NCBI RefSeq assembly: GCF_017875955.1 | Contig: NZ_JAGINK010000001.1 | Coordinates: 4,494,501 to 4,558,500 of the forward strand | Source of the DNA: Pseudomonas sp. BP8 | Lineage (GTDB): Bacteria > Pseudomonadota > Gammaproteobacteria > Pseudomonadales > Pseudomonadaceae | DNA length: 64,000 nt | Direction of reading: 5' to 3' | Shown: one piece after another, positions 47,569 through 55,300 of the stretch | How the letters are laid out: each line of letters begins with the position of its first letter | Position numbering within the stretch: position 1 is the first letter of the stretch | Position numbers and translations under genes: made by a program | Notes under the pieces: generated by a model | The model's input: the letters and a program-made list of their open reading frames with translations, nothing else | The model's database searches: none | Told to the model about the DNA's origin: nothing

Positions 47569-48732
47569 ATGCATTACCCCTCCCTGAACTTCGCTTTGGG
47601 CGAAACCATCGACATGCTCCGCGACCAGGTGCGCACCTTCGTCGCTGCCGAACTGGCCCCGCGCGCCGCGCAGATCGACCAGGACAACCTGTTCCCCGCC
47701 GACATGTGGCGCAAGTTCGGTGACATGGGCCTGCTCGGCGTTACCGTCGCCGAAGCATACGGCGGCGCTGGCCTCGGTTACTTGGCGCATGTGGTGGCGA
47801 TGGAAGAAATCAGCCGTGGCTCGGCCTCGGTCGCGCTCTCCTACGGCGCGCACTCCAACCTGTGCGTGAACCAGATCAACCGCAATGGCAGCCATGAACA
47901 GAAGCTCAAGTACCTGCCCAAGCTGATCAGCGGCGAGCACATCGGCGCACTCGCCATGAGCGAGCCCAACGCCGGTTCCGACGTGGTGTCGATGAAACTG
48001 CGCGCGGAAAAACGCGGCGACCGCTACGTGCTCAACGGCAGCAAGACCTGGATCACCAACGGCCCCGACGCCAACACCTACGTGATCTACGCCAAGACCG
48101 ACCTGGACAAGGGCGCGCATGGCATCACGGCGTTCATCGTCGAGCGTGACTGGAAGGGCTTCAGCCGCAGCAACAAGTTCGACAAGCTGGGCATGCGCGG
48201 CTCGAACACCTGCGAGCTGTTTTTCGATGACGTCGAAGTGCCCGAAGAGAACATTCTCGGCCAGCTCAATGGCGGCGTGCGGGTCCTGATGAGCGGGCTG
48301 GACTACGAGCGGGTGGTGCTCGCCGGTGGCCCGACCGGGATCATGCAAGCGTGCATGGACCTGGTGGTGCCCTACATTCACGACCGTAAGCAGTTCGGCC
48401 AGAGCATCGGCGAGTTCCAGCTGATCCAGGGCAAGATCGCCGACATGTACACCCAGCTCAATGCCAGCCGCGCCTATCTGTATGCCGTGGCGCAGGCCTG
48501 CGACCGTGGCGAGACCACGCGCAAGGACGCCGCCGGGGTAATTCTCTACAGCGCCGAGCGCGCCACCCAGATGGCCCTCGAGGCGATCCAGATTCTCGGC
48601 GGCAACGGCTACATCAACGAGTTCCCGGCGGGCCGCCTGTTGCGCGACGCCAAGCTCTACGAGATCGGCGCCGGTACCAGCGAAATTCGCCGGATGCTGA
48701 TCGGCCGCGAACTGTTCAACGAAACCCGCTGA
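47569..48732 (+). CDS. liuA: Isovaleryl-CoA dehydrogenase
   Basis: A 387-residue acyl-CoA dehydrogenase oxidising isovaleryl-CoA to 3-methylcrotonyl-CoA with FAD, passing electrons to ETF. Motifs are the ACAD signature GALAMSEPNAGSDVVSMKL, substrate/FAD loop NGSKTWITNGPDANTYVIYAKT, the segment YERVVLAGGPTGIMQA (catalytic Glu in YER, characteristic of IVD) and QILGGNGYINEFPAGRLLRDAKLYEIGAGTSEI. It is the first gene of liuABCD, 19 nt before liuB. Confidence 0.95.
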   Translation: MHYPSLNFALGETIDMLRDQVRTFVAAELAPRAAQIDQDNLFPADMWRKFGDMGLLGVTVAEAYGGAGLGYLAHVVAMEEISRGSASVALSYGAHSNLCVNQINRNGSHEQKLKYLPKLISGEHIGALAMSEPNAGSDVVSMKLRAEKRGDRYVLNGSKTWITNGPDANTYVIYAKTDLDKGAHGITAFIVERDWKGFSRSNKFDKLGMRGSNTCELFFDDVEVPEENILGQLNGGVRVLMSGLDYERVVLAGGPTGIMQACMDLVVPYIHDRKQFGQSIGEFQLIQGKIADMYTQLNASRAYLYAVAQACDRGETTRKDAAGVILYSAERATQMALEAIQILGGNGYINEFPAGRLLRDAKLYEIGAGTSEIRRMLIGRELFNETR

Positions 48733-48751
48733 GCACAAGGAACGGGCGCCA

Positions 48752-50359
48752 ATGGCTATCCTGCATACCCAGATCAACCCACGCTCGGCCGAGTTCGCCG
48801 CCAATGACGCGGCCATGCTCGAACAAGTCCAGGCCCTGCGCAGCCTGCTCGCCCAGGTCAGCCAGGGCGGCGGCGCGAAGGCTCAGGAGCGGCACACCTC
48901 GCGCGGCAAGCTGCTGCCGCGCGAGCGCATCGACCGCCTGCTCGACCCAGGCTCGGCGTTTCTTGAAATCGGCCAGCTGGCCGCCCATGAGGTGTATGGC
49001 GAAGACGTGCCCGCCGCAGGCGTGATCGCCGGTATCGGCCGGGTCGAGGGCGTCGAGTGCATGATCGTGGCCAACGATGCCACGGTCAAAGGCGGCTCCT
49101 ACTACCCGCTGACAGTGAAAAAACACCTGCGTGCACAGACCATCGCCCTGCAGAACCGGCTGCCGTGCATCTACCTGGTGGACTCCGGCGGCGCCAACCT
49201 GCCGCGCCAGGATGAAGTGTTCCCCGACCGCGAGCACTTCGGCCGGATCTTCTTCAACCAGGCCAACATGAGCGCCTTGGGTATCCCGCAGATCGCCGTG
49301 GTGATGGGCTCGTGCACCGCCGGCGGCGCCTACGTGCCGGCCATGGCCGACGAAGCGATCATGGTCCGTCAGCAGGCGACCATCTTTCTTGCCGGGCCGC
49401 CGCTGGTGAAGGCCGCCACCGGTGAAGTGGTCAGCGCCGAGGAGCTCGGCGGTGCCGACGTGCATTGCCGCACCAGCGGCGTCGCCGACCACTATGCCGA
49501 CAACGACGAGCATGCCCTGGCCCTGGCCCGGCGCAGCGTGGCCAACCTCAACTGGCGCAAGCTCGGCACCCTGCAACGCCAGCCCGCGGCGATGCCGCTG
49601 TACCCCGTCGAGGAGCTGTACGGCGTGGTACCGGCCGACGCCAAGCAGCCGTTCGACGTGCGCGAGGTGATCGCGCGCCTGGTCGATGGCTCGCAGTTCG
49701 ATGAGTTCAAGGCGCTGTTCGGCACCACCCTGGTGTGCGGCTTCGCCCACCTGCACGGTTACCCGGTGGCGATCCTGGGCAACAACGGCATCCTCTTCGC
49801 CGAGGCTGCGCAAAAAGGCGCGCACTTTATCGAACTGGCCTGCCAGCGCGGCATTCCGTTGCTGTTCCTGCAGAACATCACCGGCTTCATGGTCGGCAAA
49901 AAGTACGAAGAAGGCGGTATCGCCAAGCACGGCGCCAAGCTGGTCACCGCGGTCGCCTGTGCCCAGGTGCCAAAGTTCACCGTGATCATCGGCGGCAGCT
50001 TCGGCGCTGGCAACTACGGCATGTGCGGCCGCGCCTACGACCCGCGCTTCTTGTGGATGTGGCCCAACGCGCGGATTGGCGTGATGGGCGCCGAACAGGC
50101 GGCCGGGGTGCTGGCGCAGGTCAAGCGTGAGCAGAGCGAGCGCAGCGGCCAGGTGTTCAGCAGCGATGACGAAGCCCGGCTCAAGCAGCCGATCCTTGAT
50201 CAGTACGAGCGCCAGGGTCACCCCTACTACTCCAGCGCCAGGCTGTGGGACGACGGCGTCATCGACCCGGCACAAACCCGCGACGTGCTCGGCCTGGCGT
50301 TGTCTGCCGCGTTGAACGCCCCGATCGAACAGAGCCGCTTCGGCATCTTCCGGATGTGA
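48752..50359 (+). CDS. liuB: 3-Methylcrotonyl-CoA carboxylase, carboxyltransferase (beta) subunit
   Basis: A 535-residue subunit transferring CO2 from biotin to 3-methylcrotonyl-CoA. It has the two crotonase-like halves of acyl-CoA carboxylases: IYLVDSGGANLPRQDEVFPDREHFGRIFFNQA and AVVMGSCTAGGAYVPAMADEAIMV in the first, FLQNITGFMVGKKYE and GGSFGAGNYGMCGRAYDPRFLWMWPNARIGVMG in the second. It works with LiuD. It is closely spaced with liuC (4 nt). Confidence 0.96.
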   Translation: MAILHTQINPRSAEFAANDAAMLEQVQALRSLLAQVSQGGGAKAQERHTSRGKLLPRERIDRLLDPGSAFLEIGQLAAHEVYGEDVPAAGVIAGIGRVEGVECMIVANDATVKGGSYYPLTVKKHLRAQTIALQNRLPCIYLVDSGGANLPRQDEVFPDREHFGRIFFNQANMSALGIPQIAVVMGSCTAGGAYVPAMADEAIMVRQQATIFLAGPPLVKAATGEVVSAEELGGADVHCRTSGVADHYADNDEHALALARRSVANLNWRKLGTLQRQPAAMPLYPVEELYGVVPADAKQPFDVREVIARLVDGSQFDEFKALFGTTLVCGFAHLHGYPVAILGNNGILFAEAAQKGAHFIELACQRGIPLLFLQNITGFMVGKKYEEGGIAKHGAKLVTAVACAQVPKFTVIIGGSFGAGNYGMCGRAYDPRFLWMWPNARIGVMGAEQAAGVLAQVKREQSERSGQVFSSDDEARLKQPILDQYERQGHPYYSSARLWDDGVIDPAQTRDVLGLALSAALNAPIEQSRFGIFRM

Positions 50360-50363
50360 CCCC

Positions 50364-51176
50364 ATGAACGATTTCAGCACCCTTGAACTGATCAGGGACC
50401 CTCGCGGTTTCGCCACCTTGTGGCTGAACCGCGCAGACAAGAACAACGCCTTCAACGCCGCAATGATTCGCGAGCTGATCGTCGCCATCGACCAGCTCGC
50501 GGCCGACCCCAGCCTGCGTTTTGTCCTGCTGCGCGGCCGCGGCCGGCACTTCAGCGCCGGCGCCGACCTGGCCTGGATGCAGCAGTCGGCGCAGCTGGAC
50601 TTCAACACCAACCTGGACGACGCCCACGAGCTGGGCGAGCTGATGTACAACCTGCACGGTCTGAAGGTGCCGACCCTGGCGGTGGTGCAAGGCGCAGCCT
50701 TTGGTGGCGCCCTGGGCCTGATCAGTTGCTGCGACATGGCCATTGGCAGCGAAGACGCTCAGCTGTGCCTGTCGGAAGTGCGTATCGGTCTGGCCCCGGC
50801 GGTGATCAGCCCATTCGTGGTCAAAGCCATCGGCGAGCGCGCCGCCCGCCGCTATGCGCTGACCGCCGAGCGCTTCAGCGGCCTGCGCGCGCGGGAGTTG
50901 GGCCTGCTCGCCGAGGCCTACCCGGCCGCCGAGCTCGAGCAACAAGTCGAGGCCTGGATCGACAACCTGTTGCTCAACAGCCCGCAAGCCCTGCGCGCCA
51001 GCAAGGAGCTGCTGCGCGAAGTCGGCCATGGCGAGCTGACCGCCGCCGTGCGCCGTTACTGCGAAAACAGCATCGCCCGCATCCGCGTCAGCCCGGAAGG
51101 CCAGGAAGGCTTGCGTGCCTTTCTCGAGAAGCGCCGCCCCGCCTGGCAAGACTTTGATAAGGAACCGCGCCCATGA
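50364..51176 (+). CDS. liuC: Methylglutaconyl-CoA hydratase (enoyl-CoA hydratase family)
   Basis: A 270-residue crotonase that hydrates 3-methylglutaconyl-CoA to HMG-CoA. The oxyanion-hole segments are GRHFSAGADLAWM and VQGAAFGGALGLISCCDMAI, followed by FCLSEVRIGLAPAVISPFV-like SEVRIGLAP. The assignment to LiuC rather than a generic hydratase rests on its position between the two carboxylase subunit genes. The 4-nt overlap with liuD couples them. Confidence 0.92.
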   Translation: MNDFSTLELIRDPRGFATLWLNRADKNNAFNAAMIRELIVAIDQLAADPSLRFVLLRGRGRHFSAGADLAWMQQSAQLDFNTNLDDAHELGELMYNLHGLKVPTLAVVQGAAFGGALGLISCCDMAIGSEDAQLCLSEVRIGLAPAVISPFVVKAIGERAARRYALTAERFSGLRARELGLLAEAYPAAELEQQVEAWIDNLLLNSPQALRASKELLREVGHGELTAAVRRYCENSIARIRVSPEGQEGLRAFLEKRRPAWQDFDKEPRP

Positions 51177-53122
51177 GCACTCCCCCGCTGACCACCTTGC
51201 TGGTCGCCAACCGCGGTGAAATCGCCTGCCGGGTCATGCGTACGGCCAAGGCCATGGGACTGACCACGGTCGCCGTGCACAGCGCCATCGACCGCGACGC
51301 CCGCCATGCACGCGAGGCCGATGTGCGCGTCGACCTGGGCGGCAGCAAGGCGGCCGAGAGCTATCTGGACATCGCCAAGCTGCTGGCAGCGGCCACGGCC
51401 AGCGGCGCCCAGGCCATCCATCCCGGCTATGGCTTTTTATCGGAGAACGCCGGGTTTGCCCGTGCCATTGAAGCTGCCGGGCTGATCTTCCTCGGCCCGC
51501 CAGCCAGCGCCATCGACGCCATGGGCAGCAAGTCAGCGGCCAAGGCCCTGATGGAAACCGCCGGCGTGCCGCTGGTGCCCGGCTACCACGGCGCCGCCCA
51601 GGACCTGGAGACCTTCCGCGCCGCCGCCGAGCGCATCGGTTACCCGGTATTGCTCAAGGCCAGTGCCGGTGGCGGCGGCAAGGGCATGAAAGTGGTCGAG
51701 GACGAGAGCCAACTGGCCGACGCCCTCGCCTCGGCGCAACGTGAAGCGCAGTCGTCGTTTGGCGATGCGCGAATGCTGGTGGAAAAGTACGTACTCAAGC
51801 CGCGCCATGTGGAAATCCAGGTGTTTGCCGACCAGCATGGCAACTGCCTGTACCTCAATGAACGCGATTGCTCGATCCAGCGCCGCCACCAGAAGGTGGT
51901 CGAGGAAGCGCCGGCGCCAGGGCTCTCGCCGCAGCTGCGCCAGGCCATGGGTGAGGCAGCAGTGCGCGCGGCCCAGGCCATCGGCTATGTCGGTGCCGGC
52001 ACGGTGGAGTTTTTGCTGGATGCGTGCGGCGAGTTCTTCTTCATGGAGATGAATACCCGCCTGCAAGTAGAACACCCGGTCACCGAAGCGATCACCGGCC
52101 TCGACCTGGTCGCCTGGCAGATTCGCGTGGCGCGCGGCGAGCCGCTGCCGATCAACCAGGCGCAGGTGCCGTTGCTGGGCCATGCCATTGAAGTGCGGCT
52201 GTACGCCGAAGATCCGGCCAATGAGTTCTTGCCGGCCACCGGCCGCCTGGAGCTGTACCGCGAGTCGACGCCTGGCGAAGGCCGGCGGATCGACAGCGGG
52301 GTCAGCGAGGGCGACAGCGTGTCGCCGTTCTACGACCCGATGCTGGGCAAGCTGATCGCCTGGGGCGAGGATCGCGAGCAGGCCCGGTTGCGCTTGCTGG
52401 CGATGCTCGATGAGTTTGCCATTGGCGGCGTGAAGAGCAACATCGCCTTCCTCCGGCGGATCCTGGCGCACCCGGCGTTTGCTGCGGCCGAGCTCGATAC
52501 CGGGTTTATTCCGCGGCATCAGGCGCAGTTGCTGCCCGTGCCTGGCGAGTTGCCGGCCGACTTCTGGCAGGCCGCCGCCGAGGCCTGGTTGCAGAGCCAG
52601 CCGGCGCGGGTACGTGAGGATGATCCGGGCTCGCCGTGGGCGGCGCGTGAAGGCTTGCGGCTGGGGCTGCCGGCGCGGAGCAGCCTGCACCTGCACAGTG
52701 GCGGACACGATCAGGCGGTGGCGCTTGAGCGCAGTGCGCCGTCACCGCTGCGGCTTGAGGGTGAACAACTGTGTGTCGACCTTGATGGCATGCGCCGTCG
52801 GCACCTGGCGGTGCGCCGGGGCGAAACGCTGTACCTGCGTTGGGGCGGCGACACTCATGCGGTGAGCGCATTCGACGCCATTGGCCAGGCACAGGCCAGT
52901 CATGGCCATCAGGGCGGGCTGAGTGCACCCATGAACGGCAGTATCGTGCGGGTGCTGGTGGCCCCTGGGCAGGTGGTCGAGGCCGGGACTGCGCTGGTGG
53001 TGCTCGAAGCGATGAAGATGGAGCACAGCATTCGCGCACCCGAGGCCGGGACAGTACAGGCGGTGTTCTGTCAGGAGGGGGACATGGTCAGTGAAGGGAC
53101 GGTGCTGGTTGAGGTCGAATAG
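51173..53122 (+). CDS. liuD: 3-Methylcrotonyl-CoA carboxylase, biotin-carboxylase/BCCP (alpha) subunit
   Basis: A 649-residue subunit with the biotin carboxylase domain (LLVANRGEIACRVMRTAKAMG, GYGFLSENAGFARA, ATP-grasp ASAGGGGKGMKVVEDE, EMNTRLQVEHPVTEAITGLDLV). A linker (BT) domain follows, then a C-terminal biotinyl domain with biotinylated lysine K615 in EAMKMEHSI. It carboxylates biotin with ATP and bicarbonate. It closes the cluster; HMG-CoA lyase (liuE), which follows it in P. aeruginosa, is absent here and a repressor gene lies in its place on the other strand. Confidence 0.96.
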   Translation: MSTPPLTTLLVANRGEIACRVMRTAKAMGLTTVAVHSAIDRDARHAREADVRVDLGGSKAAESYLDIAKLLAAATASGAQAIHPGYGFLSENAGFARAIEAAGLIFLGPPASAIDAMGSKSAAKALMETAGVPLVPGYHGAAQDLETFRAAAERIGYPVLLKASAGGGGKGMKVVEDESQLADALASAQREAQSSFGDARMLVEKYVLKPRHVEIQVFADQHGNCLYLNERDCSIQRRHQKVVEEAPAPGLSPQLRQAMGEAAVRAAQAIGYVGAGTVEFLLDACGEFFFMEMNTRLQVEHPVTEAITGLDLVAWQIRVARGEPLPINQAQVPLLGHAIEVRLYAEDPANEFLPATGRLELYRESTPGEGRRIDSGVSEGDSVSPFYDPMLGKLIAWGEDREQARLRLLAMLDEFAIGGVKSNIAFLRRILAHPAFAAAELDTGFIPRHQAQLLPVPGELPADFWQAAAEAWLQSQPARVREDDPGSPWAAREGLRLGLPARSSLHLHSGGHDQAVALERSAPSPLRLEGEQLCVDLDGMRRRHLAVRRGETLYLRWGGDTHAVSAFDAIGQAQASHGHQGGLSAPMNGSIVRVLVAPGQVVEAGTALVVLEAMKMEHSIRAPEAGTVQAVFCQEGDMVSEGTVLVEVE

Positions 53123-53173
53123 CGCCTGACTTGAGCGCGCTGGGACTGCGCAGCAGCCCCAGCAATCTCAAGC

Positions 53174-53827
53174 CTAGAAAACCCCGTGCACCCGCACCAC
53201 CACGCCAAGAAACTCACACCCGGCCTCACACAGCACGGTCGGATAACGCGTATTCAATGGCCTGAGCATCCGCTCCCCGCCCTCCTCGATCAGCTGGCGC
53301 AGCACCGCTGATTTACCCGGCTGACGCGCAATCACCAACCTCCCAGGCTCAACCTCAAGGCCCGTGTCGACCAGCACCAGCATCCCCTCGGGTACGCTCT
53401 TGCCGCTCGGCGCATTCATCGAGTCGTTTTCCACCGGCAACCAGAAGGCGTTGCCCGCCGGCAAGTAGTCGGTCTGCTCTTGCTGTTCGCTGCTGGCCGG
53501 CAGCTCACCTTGCAGATCCGCCCAGCGCAGCAGCGGAAACCGAAAGCTGGCATAGCGCAGCGCTTCGGCCGATAGCGGCCGGCCTACACCATAGGTGCCT
53601 TGGCTTTCGCGAACCACATCGCGCTCGACCACCATCACCTGCGCACTCAGGTACACCAACCCGAGTGCTTCAAGCTTTTCGTTGATGGTCTTCAAGGTGG
53701 GCTTGCGCGTACCCCGCAGCCAATGCCCAACACCACCTTGGGTCATCTGCAGGCGCTCGGCGAGCTTGATCTGACTCAGCTTGTGCTCGCGCTTGTAGCG
53801 CGCGAGGAACTCATTCCAGTTTTCCAT
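53174..53827 (-). CDS. XRE-type regulator with S24/LexA-like C-terminal domain
   Basis: A 217-residue phage-repressor-like protein. The N-terminal helix-turn-helix is EFLARYKREHKLSQIKLAERLQMTQGGVGHWLRGTRKPTLKTI. The C-terminal S24 domain shows a Ser in VENDSMNAPSG and a Lys in PGKSAVLRQL. A LexA/CI-like Ala-Gly or Cys-Gly site at the usual distance (about 34-38 residues before the Ser) is not visible; the only nearby Ala-Gly is 11-12 residues before it, so autocleavage is doubtful. The start at 53827 (MENWNEF) gives a normal fold. It is convergent with liuD and divergent from a small Pseudomonas gene. No phage genes accompany it. Confidence 0.85.
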   Translation of the reverse strand: MENWNEFLARYKREHKLSQIKLAERLQMTQGGVGHWLRGTRKPTLKTINEKLEALGLVYLSAQVMVVERDVVRESQGTYGVGRPLSAEALRYASFRFPLLRWADLQGELPASSEQQEQTDYLPAGNAFWLPVENDSMNAPSGKSVPEGMLVLVDTGLEVEPGRLVIARQPGKSAVLRQLIEEGGERMLRPLNTRYPTVLCEAGCEFLGVVVRVHGVF

Positions 53828-53955
53828 GCGCAGAACAATACGGACTGTACTAAACCGTTCAATACACATTGTGAATTATCTTGGCAGAGCGAAATAATAC
53901 AGACTGACCTATGCTCGGGATTCATTATCCTTGAAAGGGAATCGAAGGTAACCAG

Positions 53956-54270
53956 ATGAACTCGCAGAATAACGACGATACAAATCTCGACAGTGAAGCC
54001 GCCCGCCGCGCGCTCGACTATTACCTCAACCCCACCCCACCGCGGCCCAACCTCGATAACAAGGTCTGGACGTTGCAACCGGGCGTCTCCGCCAGCGAGG
54101 CGCACGACCATGCGCTGGCGTTACTGCGCTGCGCTGCAGCCACTGCGCACGAAACAGCCTGCCATCAAGACGGCATGGCCCGCGAAGTCACGCTCGCGCT
54201 GATGCACATGGTCAACATGGCCAGGTCGCTGCTAGAGCACAAGAGGGCAGTTCAATCACAGGAGGTATAG
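53956..54270 (+). CDS. Small Pseudomonas orphan protein (DUF6124-like)
   Basis: A 104-residue protein with SEAARRALDYYLNPTPPRP near the start and an Ala/His-rich two-helix region (EAHDHALALLRCAAATAHETA and MAREVTLALMHMVNMARSLLEHK). The RALDYYLNP phrase matches a short uncharacterised family abundant in pseudomonads; the DUF number is from memory. It starts 128 bp from the divergent S24 regulator, which may control it. Its stop is about 100 bp before the prrF promoter. Confidence 0.65.
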   Translation: MNSQNNDDTNLDSEAARRALDYYLNPTPPRPNLDNKVWTLQPGVSASEAHDHALALLRCAAATAHETACHQDGMAREVTLALMHMVNMARSLLEHKRAVQSQEV

Positions 54271-54366
54271 GGAGGTACGTGCTAGCCGACTGACGGCAAT
54301 GGCCCCGATTGCCGGGACAGAGGAGGTGCACCGGTAAATAATTTTACCGGATTGAACAAATATCAT

Positions 54367-54394
54367 TTGACTGTCAAATGATAACGATTATTAT
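54367..54394 (+). promoter_or_regulatory. prrF promoter with Fur box
   Basis: TTGACT (-35, 54367-54372), a 16-nt spacer and TATTAT (-10, 54389-54394) form a good sigma-70 promoter. TGATAACGATTATTA at 54379-54393 matches the Fur 7-1-7 consensus TGATAAT-N-ATTATCA at 12 of 14 positions. It overlaps the spacer and -10, so iron-bound Fur should block transcription of the sRNA. Confidence 0.8.
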
Positions 54395-54400
54395 TGCACT

Positions 54401-54515
54401 CAGCAGGTCGCGAGACCCGCTGGATAACCTGGAGACCTTAGGTCGGACTCTCAGATTATCTCCTCATCAGGCTAATCACGGTTTTTGACCCGGCTTTTTG
54501 CCGGGTCTTTTTTTT
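54401..54515 (+). ncRNA. prrF: PrrF iron-responsive small RNA
   Basis: About 115 nt from a predicted start near 54401. It contains a 5' hairpin around GCAGGTCGCGAGACCCGCTG, the strongly conserved target-pairing core TCCTCATCAGGCTAATCACG (54460-54479), and ends in the GACCCGGC hairpin and U-run. PrrF RNAs are the Pseudomonas functional counterpart of RyhB: made under iron limitation, they repress iron-containing proteins with Hfq. Only one copy is present here, unlike the tandem pair of P. aeruginosa. The start coordinate is estimated from the promoter. Confidence 0.88.
54487..54515 (+). terminator. Intrinsic terminator of prrF
   Basis: GACCCGGC (54487-54494), loop TTTTT, GCCGGGTC (54500-54507), then eight T's (54508-54515). 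It is the clearest rho-independent terminator in the window. Confidence 0.92.
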
Positions 54516-54621
54516 GGCTCTTCAGGCTAATGAAGAAGGGTTACCGCTTGAATGGCCGCGATGATAGCAAAGGTGTGACATTTGGTGAATGGTTGTTACA
54601 GCGTTTTGCGCAAACAGCACT

Positions 54622-54636
54622 TGAGAATCAATCTCG
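54622..54636 (+). promoter_or_regulatory. Possible second Fur box upstream of the sigma4-FecR hybrid
   Basis: TGAGAATCAATCTCG has a GAGA-N5-TCTC symmetry and agrees with the Fur 7-1-7 consensus at about 10 of 14 positions. It lies 64 bp upstream of the hybrid's start codon. It is weaker than the prrF box. Confidence 0.3.
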
Positions 54637-54699
54637 TTACGATTAAGCTTGCTGCGCATCAGGGAAGATGCCCCCCTACACCTGAGCAAGGAGCAATAC

Positions 54700-55215
54700 A
54701 TGACCCGCCTGCTGCTGCCCCTTGAACACGCCCATCACGCAGAATCGTCCGCGACCGAGCATGACCTGCTGCACAGCCTCAAGCGCCTGCCGCGGCGCGT
54801 GCAGCAAGTGTTTTTGCTTAACCGGCTCGATCAACTGGATTTCGCCAGCCTGGCCGAGCGCCTCGACCTGCCCCTGCTGAGCATCGAACGCCACATGAAC
54901 CAGGCGCTGCAAACTGCCCGCCCGCGTGGTGATGCGCTGGCCAACGTGGCCGGCCAGTGGTACGTGCGCTTGCAGAGCCCGTTGGTAACCGCCAGCGAGC
55001 GGATTGATTTTCGCCGCTGGCTGGATGCTGCGCCCGAGCACCTGCAGGCCTTCCACGACACCGAACTGCGCTGGCGCAGCCTGCTTGCCCCGGCACGCCA
55101 GTTGGGCCATGACGGCTGGTACCGGCAAGGTCGGGCCGCGTTGTCGCTGGGAGGGTGTTCGCTAGCCGTCAGCCTGGGCGTCGCCGCCCTGCTCGCCTTG
55201 GCTTACTGGGCCTGA
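54700..55215 (+). CDS. Hybrid of sigma-70 region 4 and FecR N-terminal (DUF4880) domain
   Basis: A 171-residue protein. Residues ~21-72 look like ECF sigma region 4 (LLHSLKRLPRRVQQVFLLNR, then LAERLDLPLLSIERHMNQAL). Residues ~80-128 look like the cytoplasmic sigma-binding domain of FecR (ANVAGQWYVRLQSPLVTASE, RWLDAAPEHLQAFHD). Residues ~149-170 form one membrane helix at the C-terminus. Sigma region 2 (core and -10 binding) and the periplasmic FecR domain are absent, so it is neither a full sigma factor nor a full FecR. GGAG precedes the ATG. Position right after prrF and a possible Fur box suggest an iron-linked role. Function unknown. Confidence 0.75.
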   Translation: MTRLLLPLEHAHHAESSATEHDLLHSLKRLPRRVQQVFLLNRLDQLDFASLAERLDLPLLSIERHMNQALQTARPRGDALANVAGQWYVRLQSPLVTASERIDFRRWLDAAPEHLQAFHDTELRWRSLLAPARQLGHDGWYRQGRAALSLGGCSLAVSLGVAALLALAYWA

Positions 55216-55300
55216 GCCAGCGGCAATATCGCCTGCTGCGCCCCATCGCCGGCGCAGGGGTGTAGAGTAACGTCACAACAAAAGCCACAGGAGCCTGGCG

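Noticed and set aside
53174..53827. A prophage at the S24 repressor
   Set aside because: No integrase, terminase, structural or lysis genes are near; neighbours are leucine catabolism genes and prrF.
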